Shown here in pieces: positions 8,345 through 16,404 of a stretch of DNA of 64,000 nt (position 1 is its first letter; each line of letters starts with the position of its first letter). Position numbers and translations under genes: made by a program. The notes beneath the pieces were generated by a model that was given only the letters and a program-made list of their open reading frames with translations, did not search any database and was not told where the DNA came from. This stretch comes from CAZGTQ01 sp964528575 (lineage in GTDB: Bacteria; Planctomycetota; UBA1135; GCA-002686595), in the NCBI GenBank assembly GCA_964528575.1, contig CAZGTQ010000332.1:11913-75912 (forward strand). The letters are read 5' to 3'.

Positions 8345-9801
8345 TCCGAGTCCATGTAGCCGAGGTGCTCGAGCGCGTCGCGCAGGCCCTCGGGCGTCGG
8401 ACCCGCGCTGCCCGGCGGCGTCTCGCGCGAGGCGAGCCACGCGGCGATCCGCGCGCGCAGCCCGGCGACGACGTCGGGGTGCTCGGCGGCGACGTCGGAG
8501 AGCTCGAGCGGGTCGCTCGCCGTGTCGTACAGCGCGTCGGGCACCGGGTACGCGCCCTGGGGCGGGTCGCCAGGCTCGACGCGCTCGGGATTGAACACGT
8601 AGCGCCAGCGGGCCGTGCGCGCCGTGACGATCCGGTCGCGCCACAGGCCGAACGCGACGTCGTCGTGCGGCGCGCCCCCGTCCGCCGCGCGCGCGAGGTC
8701 GAGGAACGAGCGCCCGCGCACGCCCGACGGCAGCGGCAGGCCGAACCACTCGAGGAGCGTCGGCGGAACGTCCTCGAGCTCGACGACGGCGTCGACGACG
8801 CGGCCCGCGGGCAGGCTGCGCGGGTGGTGCAGCACGAGCGGGACGTGGAGGACCGAATCGTACACCGATTTGGAATGCCCCCAGTAGCCGTGGCGCTGGT
8901 GCAGCTCCTCACCGTGGTCGGCGACGAAGACGATCGCCGTGTCGGCGTCCGCGGTCGCGGAGAGCAGCTCGCCGAGCAGCCGCGACGTGCGCGCGATCTC
9001 GGCGTCGTAGAGCGCGCGGACGCGCTCGACGTCGTCCGGCGCGAGGCCGCCGCCGGACGCGTGGGCGGCGTACGCGGCGTCGAGGAACGCGCGCGAGCCG
9101 TCGGCCTCGCCGGCGTAGCTCGGGTCGGCGAAGCGGCCGGCGTACTCGCTCGCGCCCAGCGGCGCGGGCTCGTACGGCATGTGCGGCCCCATCAGATGGA
9201 GCCACAGGAAGAGCGGACGGTCGGAGGTGCGCTGCGCGAGCCAGGCGCGCGCGCCCTGCACCGCGGCGGCGTCCTGGTCGCCGGCGAACGCGGGCGCGGA
9301 GTCGAAGTGGTCGAAGCCCTGGGCGAGCCCCGACTCGACCGTCAGCAGCCGGTTCGCCGTGAACGCCGCGGTCTCGTGGCCCGCGGCGCGGAAGCTCTCG
9401 GCGAGCGTGTGCGCAGCCTCGGGCAGGACGTCGCCGTTCGAGAGGACGCCCGACTCGAGCGGGCTGCGGCCGGTGAGCAGCGTCGCGACCGAGGGCGCGG
9501 TCATGCCGCGCGGCGCGAACGCGCGCGCGAACCGCACGCCGCCGCGGGCGAGCTCGAGCGGGACGAGCGAGCCCGGCGCGAGCTCGGGCGCGGCGTCGGT
9601 CGCGCGCTCGTAGCCCCACGCGGACAGGTGGTCCGCGCGCAGCGTGTCCACGGTGACGAGCACGAGGCTCTCGGGGGCGCCCGGCGACCGTCCGCCGCCG
9701 CCGCACGCCGCGCCGAGGACGAGGACGAGGACGAGGGCGAGCACGCCGCCGAGGCCGAGCGCGGCGGCGGGGAGCGTGCGGGTGCGGCGCGGCACGGACA
9801 T
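8341..9801 (-). CDS. Sulfatase-like (alkaline phosphatase superfamily) lipoprotein without the formylglycine motif
   Basis: This 486-residue enzyme is predicted to hydrolyse or transfer sulfate or phosphate groups at the cell surface. The signal peptide ends in a lipobox (LGAAC, Cys33). Metal-binding residues are visible: VTVDTLRADH near 49-58 and VFVADHGEEL further on, plus GHSKSVYD. The nucleophile motif is TAPSVATLLTG at about 101-111. Classical sulfatases have C/S-x-P-S-R there, so the Cys that becomes formylglycine and the following Arg are both missing. A Thr nucleophile would fit phosphoethanolamine or phosphoglycerol transferases of the same superfamily. ATG at 9801 is chosen because it starts the signal peptide. 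It overlaps the downstream membrane protein gene by four bases. Confidence 0.88.
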   Translation of the reverse strand: MSVPRRTRTLPAAALGLGGVLALVLVLVLGAACGGGGRSPGAPESLVLVTVDTLRADHLSAWGYERATDAAPELAPGSLVPLELARGGVRFARAFAPRGMTAPSVATLLTGRSPLESGVLSNGDVLPEAAHTLAESFRAAGHETAAFTANRLLTVESGLAQGFDHFDSAPAFAGDQDAAAVQGARAWLAQRTSDRPLFLWLHLMGPHMPYEPAPLGASEYAGRFADPSYAGEADGSRAFLDAAYAAHASGGGLAPDDVERVRALYDAEIARTSRLLGELLSATADADTAIVFVADHGEELHQRHGYWGHSKSVYDSVLHVPLVLHHPRSLPAGRVVDAVVELEDVPPTLLEWFGLPLPSGVRGRSFLDLARAADGGAPHDDVAFGLWRDRIVTARTARWRYVFNPERVEPGDPPQGAYPVPDALYDTASDPLELSDVAAEHPDVVAGLRARIAAWLASRETPPGSAGPTPEGLRDALEHLGYMDSE

Positions 9802-9853
9802 CGCAACGCATTCTAGTCGCGCCGTGCTGCGCTCCGTAGGCTCCGGCCCTGCC

Positions 9854-11701
9854 ATGCCGACCGCTGCGCCGTCGTCCCTGCGCGCGCTCGCCGCGAACCG
9901 CGCGGTGCTGGCGCTGCTCGCCGCCGCGCTCGTCCTGCGCGCCTTCGTCGGACTCGAGCTGTGGCTCTCCGATCCGCTCTTCACGTCGCTGCACTCCGAC
10001 GCGCAGTACTACGACACGTGGGCGCGGGCGCTGGCCGAGGGGCACGAGTTTCGTCCGGACCGGCCCTACTGGCTGCCGCCGCTGTACCCGTGGCTCCTGT
10101 CGGCGCTCTACCGCGCCAGCGGCGGAGCGATCGCCGTCACCGTCGCGCTCCAGGCGCTGGGCGGCGTGCTCGCGACGCTCCTCGTCGTGGCGCTCGCCGC
10201 GCGGATCGCGGGCCACCGGGCGGGGCTCGCCGCGGGGTGGCTGTGGACGCTGTACATGCCGGTCGCGTTCTTCGAGACGCGGCTGCTGCCGGTGAGCGCG
10301 GCGGTGGCGCTCTCGGCCGGAGCGCTGCTCGCGGCGGTCGCGGCGCAGGAGCGCCTCCGCGCGGGCCGGCCGGCCGCGCTCGTCGCGTGCGGCGCGGGGC
10401 TGCTCGTCGGGCTCGCGACGCTCGCGCGGCCGAACCTGCTCGTCGCCGCGCCGGCGCTGGCGGCCGCGCTCGTCTTCGGGGGTCGGCGCACGCGCGGCGC
10501 CGCGCTCGCGCTCCTGCTCGGGTGCGCGGTCGCGCTCGCGCCCGCGGCGGTGCGCAACGCGCGCGCGTCGGGACAGCCGGTGCTCGTCACGGCCAACGGC
10601 GGCGTGAACTTCTGGTTCGGCAACAACCCCGGGGCGCGCGGGACGTTCCGCGCGCCGGGCGCCGAGTGGGGCGCGATCGCCGACCAGCGCGACGTGTCGG
10701 TCGCGCGCGCGTCCGAGGCGCTCGGCCGCGAGGTCCGCGAGGTCGTCGCGTCGCGCTGGTGGTTCCGCCAGGGGCTCGAGTGGATCGCGAGCGAGCCGGG
10801 CGACGCGCTCGCGCTCTGGAGCCTCAAGCTCGCCGACACGCTCTCGTCGCACGAGTACGGCATCATCTACGTGCCGGCGGTGCACCGCGCGGAGGCGGCG
10901 ACGCTGTGGCTGCCGTTCGTGCCGTTCGGCGCGCTGCTCGCGCTCGCCGCGCTCGGCTGGCGCGGCCGCGCGCCCGGCCGGTCGGTCGCGCTCGGCTGGC
11001 TGATCGCGGGGCTCGCGGCGTCGCTCGCGTACTTCACGTACTCGCGCTTCCGCCTGCCGTTGATCCCGGCGCTGCTCCCGTTCGCGGGCCGCGGCCTCGA
11101 GCGCCTGCTGCCGGGCGCCGCCGAGCGTCCGGGCAAGGTCGCGTGGGTCGTCGCCGCGGCGCTGCTCGCGCAATCGTTCGTCCCGTTCGAGGGCTCCTAC
11201 TACGACCAACTGCGCTCGAACGCGTACGTCGACCTGGCGGCCGCCTCGCAGCCACAGGACGCGGAGCCGTACCTCGAGCGCGCGCTCGAGCTCGTCGGGG
11301 CGAACGCGCGCGCCCTCGCCCTGCGCGCCCGCCTCGCCCGCGCCCGCGGCGACGAGCGCGCGGCGTTCGACGCGCTGCAGGCGGCGCGCGCGACGGGCGT
11401 CGATTACGCCGAGGTCGACTACGCGCTCGCGGGCCTGCGGCTGACGGCCCGCGACCCCGCGCTGCGCGACCCGGTGCACGCGATCGATCTCTTGCGCCGC
11501 TGGCTCGACGCGCACCCCCATTCCGATCCGAAGGCGGACGACATGGCCGTGTTGCTCGCCTCCGCGCTCTACGACCACCCGTCTCTCGCGACGTTCCCGC
11601 GCGAGGCGCGCAACCTCGTCGAGCGCGTCCTGGCGCGCAACCCGCAGCACCCCGGCGCGAACGCGGTGCTGCGCGCGATCGAAGGGCTGCCGCCGCGCTG
11701 A
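9854..11701 (+). CDS. GT39/ArnT-like membrane glycosyltransferase with TPR-like tail
   Basis: The 615-residue protein has about ten to twelve membrane helices in its first 450 residues and a soluble helical C-terminus. The pattern after the first helix, SDAQYYDTWARALAEG followed by FRPDRPYWLPPLYPWLLSAL, is typical of dolichyl/polyprenyl-phosphate mannosyltransferase-like enzymes (PMT_2 superfamily), with the acidic Asp after helix 1 as catalytic candidate. The C-terminal 140 residues (ALRARLARARGDERAAFDAL and so on) look like tetratricopeptide helices. It is transcribed divergently from the sulfatase-like gene, 52 bases apart. Donor and acceptor cannot be read from sequence. Confidence 0.82.
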   Translation: MPTAAPSSLRALAANRAVLALLAAALVLRAFVGLELWLSDPLFTSLHSDAQYYDTWARALAEGHEFRPDRPYWLPPLYPWLLSALYRASGGAIAVTVALQALGGVLATLLVVALAARIAGHRAGLAAGWLWTLYMPVAFFETRLLPVSAAVALSAGALLAAVAAQERLRAGRPAALVACGAGLLVGLATLARPNLLVAAPALAAALVFGGRRTRGAALALLLGCAVALAPAAVRNARASGQPVLVTANGGVNFWFGNNPGARGTFRAPGAEWGAIADQRDVSVARASEALGREVREVVASRWWFRQGLEWIASEPGDALALWSLKLADTLSSHEYGIIYVPAVHRAEAATLWLPFVPFGALLALAALGWRGRAPGRSVALGWLIAGLAASLAYFTYSRFRLPLIPALLPFAGRGLERLLPGAAERPGKVAWVVAAALLAQSFVPFEGSYYDQLRSNAYVDLAAASQPQDAEPYLERALELVGANARALALRARLARARGDERAAFDALQAARATGVDYAEVDYALAGLRLTARDPALRDPVHAIDLLRRWLDAHPHSDPKADDMAVLLASALYDHPSLATFPREARNLVERVLARNPQHPGANAVLRAIEGLPPR

Positions 11702-11717
11702 CGTCGCTGCGCGGCTC

Positions 11718-13229
11718 TCAGAGGCTGTCGGAGAAGAGCCGCAGCGACAGCAGGTCGACCTCGCACGGGCCGTCGACCGGGTCGATCCGCAGCCACTGCA
11801 CCTCGTCGGGCAGGTGCGGGTGGCCGGCGAGCTCGAGCCGGTGGACGTGGACGCGGCCGTCGTTGGGGACGCGGAACTCGACGCTGCGCGCGATGTCGAA
11901 GTCCTCGTCGCCCGGGCCCTTCCAGAAGAGCTGGCCGATGCCGGACTCGTCCACCAGGTCGGGCGCGTGCGCGCGCATCTCGATCTCGACGGCGCGGAGC
12001 GGACGCTGCAGGCAAGGCGACACGACCCACGGGTCGGAGCCGGTCGAGCGCCAGGAGAAGCCCGCACCGCCGGGGCGCGGCTCGAGCTGGTCGTTGGGCC
12101 AGAAGCCGCGGCGCTGCTCGGCGTCGCGCAGGTCGAAGCGGTCCTGCGTCCAGCGCTCGGGCAGGAACAAGCGGTCGCGCAGCGCGAGGAGCGCGGCGGC
12201 GCGGTCGGGAGCGCGCGTCGCGAGCTCGCGCTCGAGCTCCGCTCGCGCCGGCGGCGCGCCGTCGAGGTCGACGAGGTCGGGCACGCCGCGCACGAAGGGA
12301 TGGCGCCGGCCGCCCGGCGCGGCGATCCAGTCGCCGTCCGCGACCAGCGGGGCGCGCGTGCTGGGATCGCGCAGGCGCGCGACGAGGTCGGCCAGCGGCG
12401 GCGGCGTCGGCCACAGCGCGCCCTTCGCCACGATCGTGCCGAGCATGTGGTCGACGAGCGCCGCGTCGTCGTGGCGGCGCGGCCGGCGAGCGGATGGGCG
12501 GCGCACGTCCGCGACGACGACGCCCAACCGGCCGTGCTCGAGCGTCGTCGCGCGCGTGTGGGCGAGCAGCCACGCGCGCGCGCCGGCGCGGTCGGGCGCG
12601 TCGCTCGGCGGCGGCTCGTCGCACTGCGGGACCATCGCGGCGCCGGGGAAGCACGCGGCGAGGTCGTCGGGGTGGAACAGGTTGCGTTCCATGTGCGGCC
12701 AGCCGGGGCGGCGGAAGAGGTAGCCGTCGATCCACGCGCGGTCGTAGTGGAGCTCCTCGGTCGTCAGGATCACCGCGGTCGCGGCGACGCGCTGCAGCTC
12801 GAGCATTGTCTCGACCGGGTGCTCGACGTGCTCGATGACCTCGCTGCAGACGACGACGTCGAACGCGCCGTCGGCGAACGGCAGCCGGTGCGAGTCGACC
12901 GCCGCCGCGGGCACGCCGAAGAGCTCGCCCGCGCGCAGGCAGGCCTCGCGCGAGAGGTCGGTCGACACGACCTCGCCGCCCTGGAGCGTGCGCACCAGGT
13001 GGCAGAGCCAGCCCTCGGCGCCGCCGACGTCGAGCAGGCTGCGAAAGTCGAGCGCGTCGAGCACGCGCAGGATCCGCAGGAGGCGCGCCAGGCGGCCGAG
13101 GTGATTGCCCTCGCACTCGGACTCGCCGATGCCGTAGATCGGCATGTGCGCCAGGTAGACGCCGGCGGCGCTGCGCTTCTCGAAGCGCCGCTCGAGCCAG
13201 GCGCGGGTGATCCGCGTGTAGAGGCCCAT
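11718..13229 (-). CDS. Class I SAM methyltransferase fused to a Trm112-like and a carbohydrate-module-like domain
   Basis: This 503-residue protein has three parts. Residues ~60-190 are a SAM-dependent methyltransferase: motif I SLLDVGGAEGWLCHL, the acidic VVSTDLS, and motif IV FDVVVCSEVIEHVEHP. Residues ~260-320 (LVARLRDPSTRAPLV ... ADGDWIAAPGGRRHPFVRG ... VPDLV) match the Trm112/YcaR-like zinc-less domain pattern. The last ~140 residues (beta-rich, FDIARSVEFRVPNDG, VQWLRIDPVDGPCEVDLLSL) resemble a lectin- or CBM-like module often appended to glycan-related enzymes. It converges on the glycosyltransferase gene with a 16-base gap, so it may modify the same polymer. The methyl acceptor is unknown. 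Confidence 0.82.
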   Translation of the reverse strand: MGLYTRITRAWLERRFEKRSAAGVYLAHMPIYGIGESECEGNHLGRLARLLRILRVLDALDFRSLLDVGGAEGWLCHLVRTLQGGEVVSTDLSREACLRAGELFGVPAAAVDSHRLPFADGAFDVVVCSEVIEHVEHPVETMLELQRVAATAVILTTEELHYDRAWIDGYLFRRPGWPHMERNLFHPDDLAACFPGAAMVPQCDEPPPSDAPDRAGARAWLLAHTRATTLEHGRLGVVVADVRRPSARRPRRHDDAALVDHMLGTIVAKGALWPTPPPLADLVARLRDPSTRAPLVADGDWIAAPGGRRHPFVRGVPDLVDLDGAPPARAELERELATRAPDRAAALLALRDRLFLPERWTQDRFDLRDAEQRRGFWPNDQLEPRPGGAGFSWRSTGSDPWVVSPCLQRPLRAVEIEMRAHAPDLVDESGIGQLFWKGPGDEDFDIARSVEFRVPNDGRVHVHRLELAGHPHLPDEVQWLRIDPVDGPCEVDLLSLRLFSDSL

Positions 13230-13238
13230 CCGGTCGGG

Positions 13239-13574
13239 TCAGCCGGTCTGGTCGACCAGCCAGCGCCGGTAGCGCTCCTCGACGCGGTCGGCGGCGAGCG
13301 CGACGCATTCGGGGACGTCGTAGGGGTGCTCGTCGGCGAGCAGCGCTTCGATGGCGGGCAGGCGACTCGCGCGCGTCTTGGCGACGAGGAGCACCTCGGG
13401 GTCTTCGTGCACCGAGCCCTCCCAGCGGTAGACGCTCGTGATGCCCGGCACGACGTTGACGCACGCCGCGAGCGACGTCTCGACCAGGCGGCGCGCCAGC
13501 CGGCGGGCGACGTCGGCGTCGGGCGCCGTGATCAGGACCACGTGCGGGCTTTGGTCTTCCTCCGTCGGCGGCAT
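13239..13574 (-). CDS. cutA: CutA1 divalent-ion tolerance protein
   Basis: At 111 residues this has the normal length for CutA, a small trimeric ferredoxin-fold protein. Family hallmarks are visible: VVLITAPDADVARRLARRLVETSLAACVNVVPGITSVYRWEG in pieces, the conserved ACVN, Y-x-W in SVYRWEGSV, the KT in LLVAKTRAS, and HPYDVPECVAL near the end. CutA is linked to copper tolerance in Escherichia coli but its general function is unclear. The ATG at 13574 gives MPPTEEDQSP. The next gene downstream on the same strand starts 10 bases away, and the proline dehydrogenase gene starts divergently 19 bases upstream. Confidence 0.93.
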   Translation of the reverse strand: MPPTEEDQSPHVVLITAPDADVARRLARRLVETSLAACVNVVPGITSVYRWEGSVHEDPEVLLVAKTRASRLPAIEALLADEHPYDVPECVALAADRVEERYRRWLVDQTG

Positions 13575-13593
13575 GCGATCATGCTACCGCGCG

Positions 13594-14508
13594 ATGGACG
13601 CGTCCCAGCCCCCCTTGCTCCACCGCCTCGTGATGAACGCGATGCCGCTCGTGCCGACGAGCGTCATGCGACGGATCGCGGCCCGGTACATCGCCGGCGA
13701 GACGCTCGAGGAGGCCCTCGCGAAGCTCGAGGAGCTGCGCGGACGCGGCTTCAGCGGCATCCTCGACCTGCTCGGCGAGGACGTGAAGCGCGAGGTCGCC
13801 GCGCGCGAGGTCGCCGACCGCTACCGCGAGGGCGCGCGGCGCATCGCCGAGCGCGGGCTCGACGCGTACGTGTCGATCAAGCCGACCCACCTGGGGCTGC
13901 GGATCTCCGAGTCGCTGTGCCTCGAGCTCTACCGCTGTGTCGCCACGCGCTGCAAGGAGCTCGGGCTGTGGGTGCGCGTCGAGATGGAGGACCGCACGAC
14001 GACCGACGCCACGCTGCGCGTCTTCGAGGCGCTGCGCGCGGACTTCGACAACGTCGGCATCGTGCTCCAGTCGCGGCTCTTCCGCACGCCCGATGACGTC
14101 GCCGCGCTCGCGCCCGGGCCGCTGTCGGTGCGCGTGGTCAAGGGCGTCTACCTCGAGCCGGCGTCGATCGCCCACACCGAGCCCGAGCCGATCCGCGACG
14201 CGTACGTCGCGCTGTGCCGGCAGCTCTTCGAGCGCGGCGCGCACCTCTCGTTCGCGACGCACGACGACGGGCTCGCGGCGCGGCTGCTCGCGCTCGTGCA
14301 CGAGATGGGCGTCGGACTGGAGCGGTACGAGCTCCAGGTGCTGCTCGGGGTACGCGAGCCGCTGTGGGAGTCCTGGCGCGCGGGCGGGCACCCCGTGCGC
14401 GTGTACGTGCCGTACGGCCCCGATTGGCGCGCCTACAGCCAGCGGCGGCTGCAGAAGAACCCGGAGATGCTCGGGCACGTCATGCGCGCGACGCTGCGCA
14501 TGGGCTGA
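13594..14508 (+). CDS. Proline dehydrogenase (monofunctional, FAD-dependent)
   Basis: The 304-residue enzyme oxidises proline to pyrroline-5-carboxylate, passing electrons to FAD. The fold is a TIM barrel: VSIKPTHLGL, LWVRVEMEDRTTTDATL, VGIVLQSRLFRT, VRVVKGVYLEP, LSFATHDDGLAARLL and YELQVLLGV are successive strands with conserved loops. The family signature is near the end: RVYVPYGPDWRAYSQRRL, with the two Arg residues that hold the substrate carboxylate. ATG at 13594 (MDASQPPLLHRLVMNAM) is preferred to the ATG 42 bases later (MNAMPLV) because similar proteins begin with this helix. No aldehyde dehydrogenase partner is encoded nearby. The stop lies one base from the stop of the convergent phosphoesterase gene. 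Confidence 0.93.
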   Translation: MDASQPPLLHRLVMNAMPLVPTSVMRRIAARYIAGETLEEALAKLEELRGRGFSGILDLLGEDVKREVAAREVADRYREGARRIAERGLDAYVSIKPTHLGLRISESLCLELYRCVATRCKELGLWVRVEMEDRTTTDATLRVFEALRADFDNVGIVLQSRLFRTPDDVAALAPGPLSVRVVKGVYLEPASIAHTEPEPIRDAYVALCRQLFERGAHLSFATHDDGLAARLLALVHEMGVGLERYELQVLLGVREPLWESWRAGGHPVRVYVPYGPDWRAYSQRRLQKNPEMLGHVMRATLRMG

Positions 14509-14509
14509 G

Positions 14510-15271
14510 TCACTTCCCAACGGCCAGGCGCCGCGCCAGCATCTCGCTCAGCACGCCCGTGCTCTGGATCTTCTGCATCGTCGCGCGGAAGTCGTACGGG
14601 ACGCGGTGCCACGTGATGCGGTCGTCCTCGAGCACGGCGTAGCACGCGCGGTTGTCGCCGTCGCGCGGCTGGCCCGTCGAGCCGACGTTGAGGAAGTACT
14701 GGCGACCCTCGTCGAGCGGGAGCGTGAGCGTGCTCTCCCCCGCCAGCCCGTGGAAGCGCAGGTCCTCGTCGTACAGGCCCGGGTGGTGCGTGTGGCCCGC
14801 GACGGCGATGCCCTCGAAGCTCGCGAAGACCGCGCGCAGCTTCTCGGGATTGAGGATGCCGTCGGTCGAGAGCACGTACTCGCGCACCTGGTCGCGCGGC
14901 GAGCCGTGCACGAAGTGGAAGCGCCCGATCTTCATCTCGAGCGGCAGGCTCTTCAGCCACTTCCAGCGCGCCTTCTTCTCGCTCGAGCTGTACCAGCGCG
15001 GCTGCATGCGCTTGCGCGTGTATTCGATCGCGCCGCGCGCGTGCGAGTTGAAGTCCGACGCGTCACGGAAGAGCGCGTCGTCGTGGTTGCCCATCAAGCA
15101 CCACTGCGCGTGGCCGCGCACGACGTCGACGCAGAACTCGGGCTCCGGGCCGTAGCCGACGACGTCTCCGAGGCAGTAGAGCTCGCTGACCGACTGCGAC
15201 TGGATGTGCGCGAAGACGGCGTCGAGCGCCTCGCGGTTCGAGTGCAGGTCCGAGATGATCGCTGCCTTCAC
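14510..15271 (-). CDS. Metallophosphoesterase (YfcE/MJ0936-like)
   Basis: This 253-residue enzyme has the calcineurin-like metal motifs in order: AAIISDLHSN (D-x-H), CLGDVVGYGPEP (G-D-x-x-x-x-G), MGNHDDA (G-N-H-D), FVHGSP and AGHTHHPGLY (G-H-x-H). These bind two metal ions for phosphodiester or phosphomonoester hydrolysis. The GTG start at 15271 overlaps the TGA of the DHH gene (GTGA). A paired DHH exonuclease and metallophosphoesterase could act together on small nucleotides, but the substrate is not shown. It ends one base from the convergent proline dehydrogenase stop, leaving no room for a terminator. Confidence 0.9.
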   Translation of the reverse strand: MKAAIISDLHSNREALDAVFAHIQSQSVSELYCLGDVVGYGPEPEFCVDVVRGHAQWCLMGNHDDALFRDASDFNSHARGAIEYTRKRMQPRWYSSSEKKARWKWLKSLPLEMKIGRFHFVHGSPRDQVREYVLSTDGILNPEKLRAVFASFEGIAVAGHTHHPGLYDEDLRFHGLAGESTLTLPLDEGRQYFLNVGSTGQPRDGDNRACYAVLEDDRITWHRVPYDFRATMQKIQSTGVLSEMLARRLAVGK

Positions 15272-16296
15272 GCGACCTCCTCCCGCTCGCCCTCCTCCGC
15301 TTCGAGCCGGCGCCGCGCCGCGGCCGTCACCCGCTCGCGCGCGACGTCGAGCGCAGCCTCGATCGTCGCGCCCGAGGCGCGCGCGTGGCCGCCGCCGCCG
15401 AACTCGGAGCACAGCGCCTGGACGTCGAACTCGCTCTTGCTCCGCGCGGACAGCTTGCACGTGCCGGGCTGCGACTCGCGCAAGAACAGCACGACCTCGA
15501 CCGACTCGACCGAGCGCAGCACGTCGAGCACGACGTCGCTGTCGCGCAGCGGCAGGCGCGCGTCGTCCGCCAGGGTCCACGAGACGACCGCGATACGCGC
15601 GCGGCTGTGGTACTCGAGGCGCGCGAGCAGCTCCCCCAGCGCGATCGGCTGCGTCGCGTCGTTGCGCTGGAAGATCGCGCGGTACAGGCGGGCGGGCTCG
15701 ACGCCCGCGCCGACGAGCTCCGCCGCGACGCGCAGCGTCTCCGCGTCGGTGTTGCTGTAGCGGAACCAGCCGGTGTCGGTGACGAGCGAGGTGAACACCC
15801 CCGCGCGCGCGACGTCGTCGAGCGGTGCCTCGAGCGCGGCGGCGATGCGGTGGACGAGCAGCCCGGTCGCCGACGCCGTCACGTCGATGAACGCCTCGTC
15901 CCACCACGGCTCGCCGTGGTGGATGTGGTGGTCGACGACGACCTTGCGGGACGCCGAGCGCCGCAACGGCTCGGCGAGCGCCCCACAGCGGTCGAGCTCG
16001 GAGATGTCGAGCAGCACGCACACGTCGTGGTCGGGCACATCGCCCCCTGCGTACGCGGCGTAGGCGCATTCCCGCGCCAGGTAGTCGAACTGCGGCTCCG
16101 GCGGGTCGGGGTTCAGGATCCGGACCTCCTTGCCCAGCGCCTCGAGCACGCGCGCCAGCGCGGCCTGGGCCCCGATGCAGTCGCCGTCGGGGCGCACGTG
16201 CCCGACGAGCAGGAACCGCCGTCCCTCCCGCAGCACCGCCAGGGCGCGCTCCTGAGCGGCGTCGAGCGCAGGCTTGGACGAGCGGTCTTCTGTCAT
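15268..16296 (-). CDS. nrnA: DHH/DHHA1 phosphoesterase, NrnA-like oligoribonuclease
   Basis: This 342-residue protein has the NrnA/RecJ-like layout: motif I VGHVRPDGDCIGAQAAL, an aspartate motif LLDISELDRCG, the DHH motif VVVDHHIHHGEPWWDEAF, TDTGWFRYSNTD, and the C-terminal DHHA1 motif FGGGGHARASGA. NrnA degrades nanoRNA and dephosphorylates pAp. Start at ATG 16296 (MTEDRSSKPAL) is preferred; an earlier in-frame start 30 bases upstream would only add a short unconserved leader. It overlaps the metallophosphoesterase start by four bases. Confidence 0.9.
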   Translation of the reverse strand: MTEDRSSKPALDAAQERALAVLREGRRFLLVGHVRPDGDCIGAQAALARVLEALGKEVRILNPDPPEPQFDYLARECAYAAYAGGDVPDHDVCVLLDISELDRCGALAEPLRRSASRKVVVDHHIHHGEPWWDEAFIDVTASATGLLVHRIAAALEAPLDDVARAGVFTSLVTDTGWFRYSNTDAETLRVAAELVGAGVEPARLYRAIFQRNDATQPIALGELLARLEYHSRARIAVVSWTLADDARLPLRDSDVVLDVLRSVESVEVVLFLRESQPGTCKLSARSKSEFDVQALCSEFGGGGHARASGATIEAALDVARERVTAAARRRLEAEEGEREEVA

Positions 16297-16404
16297 CGGC
16301 TGGGCAGCGGCATCCGGGCCACGCAATGCATCGTGGGCTCCCGGGGGCGCAGGCTCCAGTCTACGGAAGAGCGCCCTGCCTCCGCAGCACCGAGAGCTGC
16401 TCTC

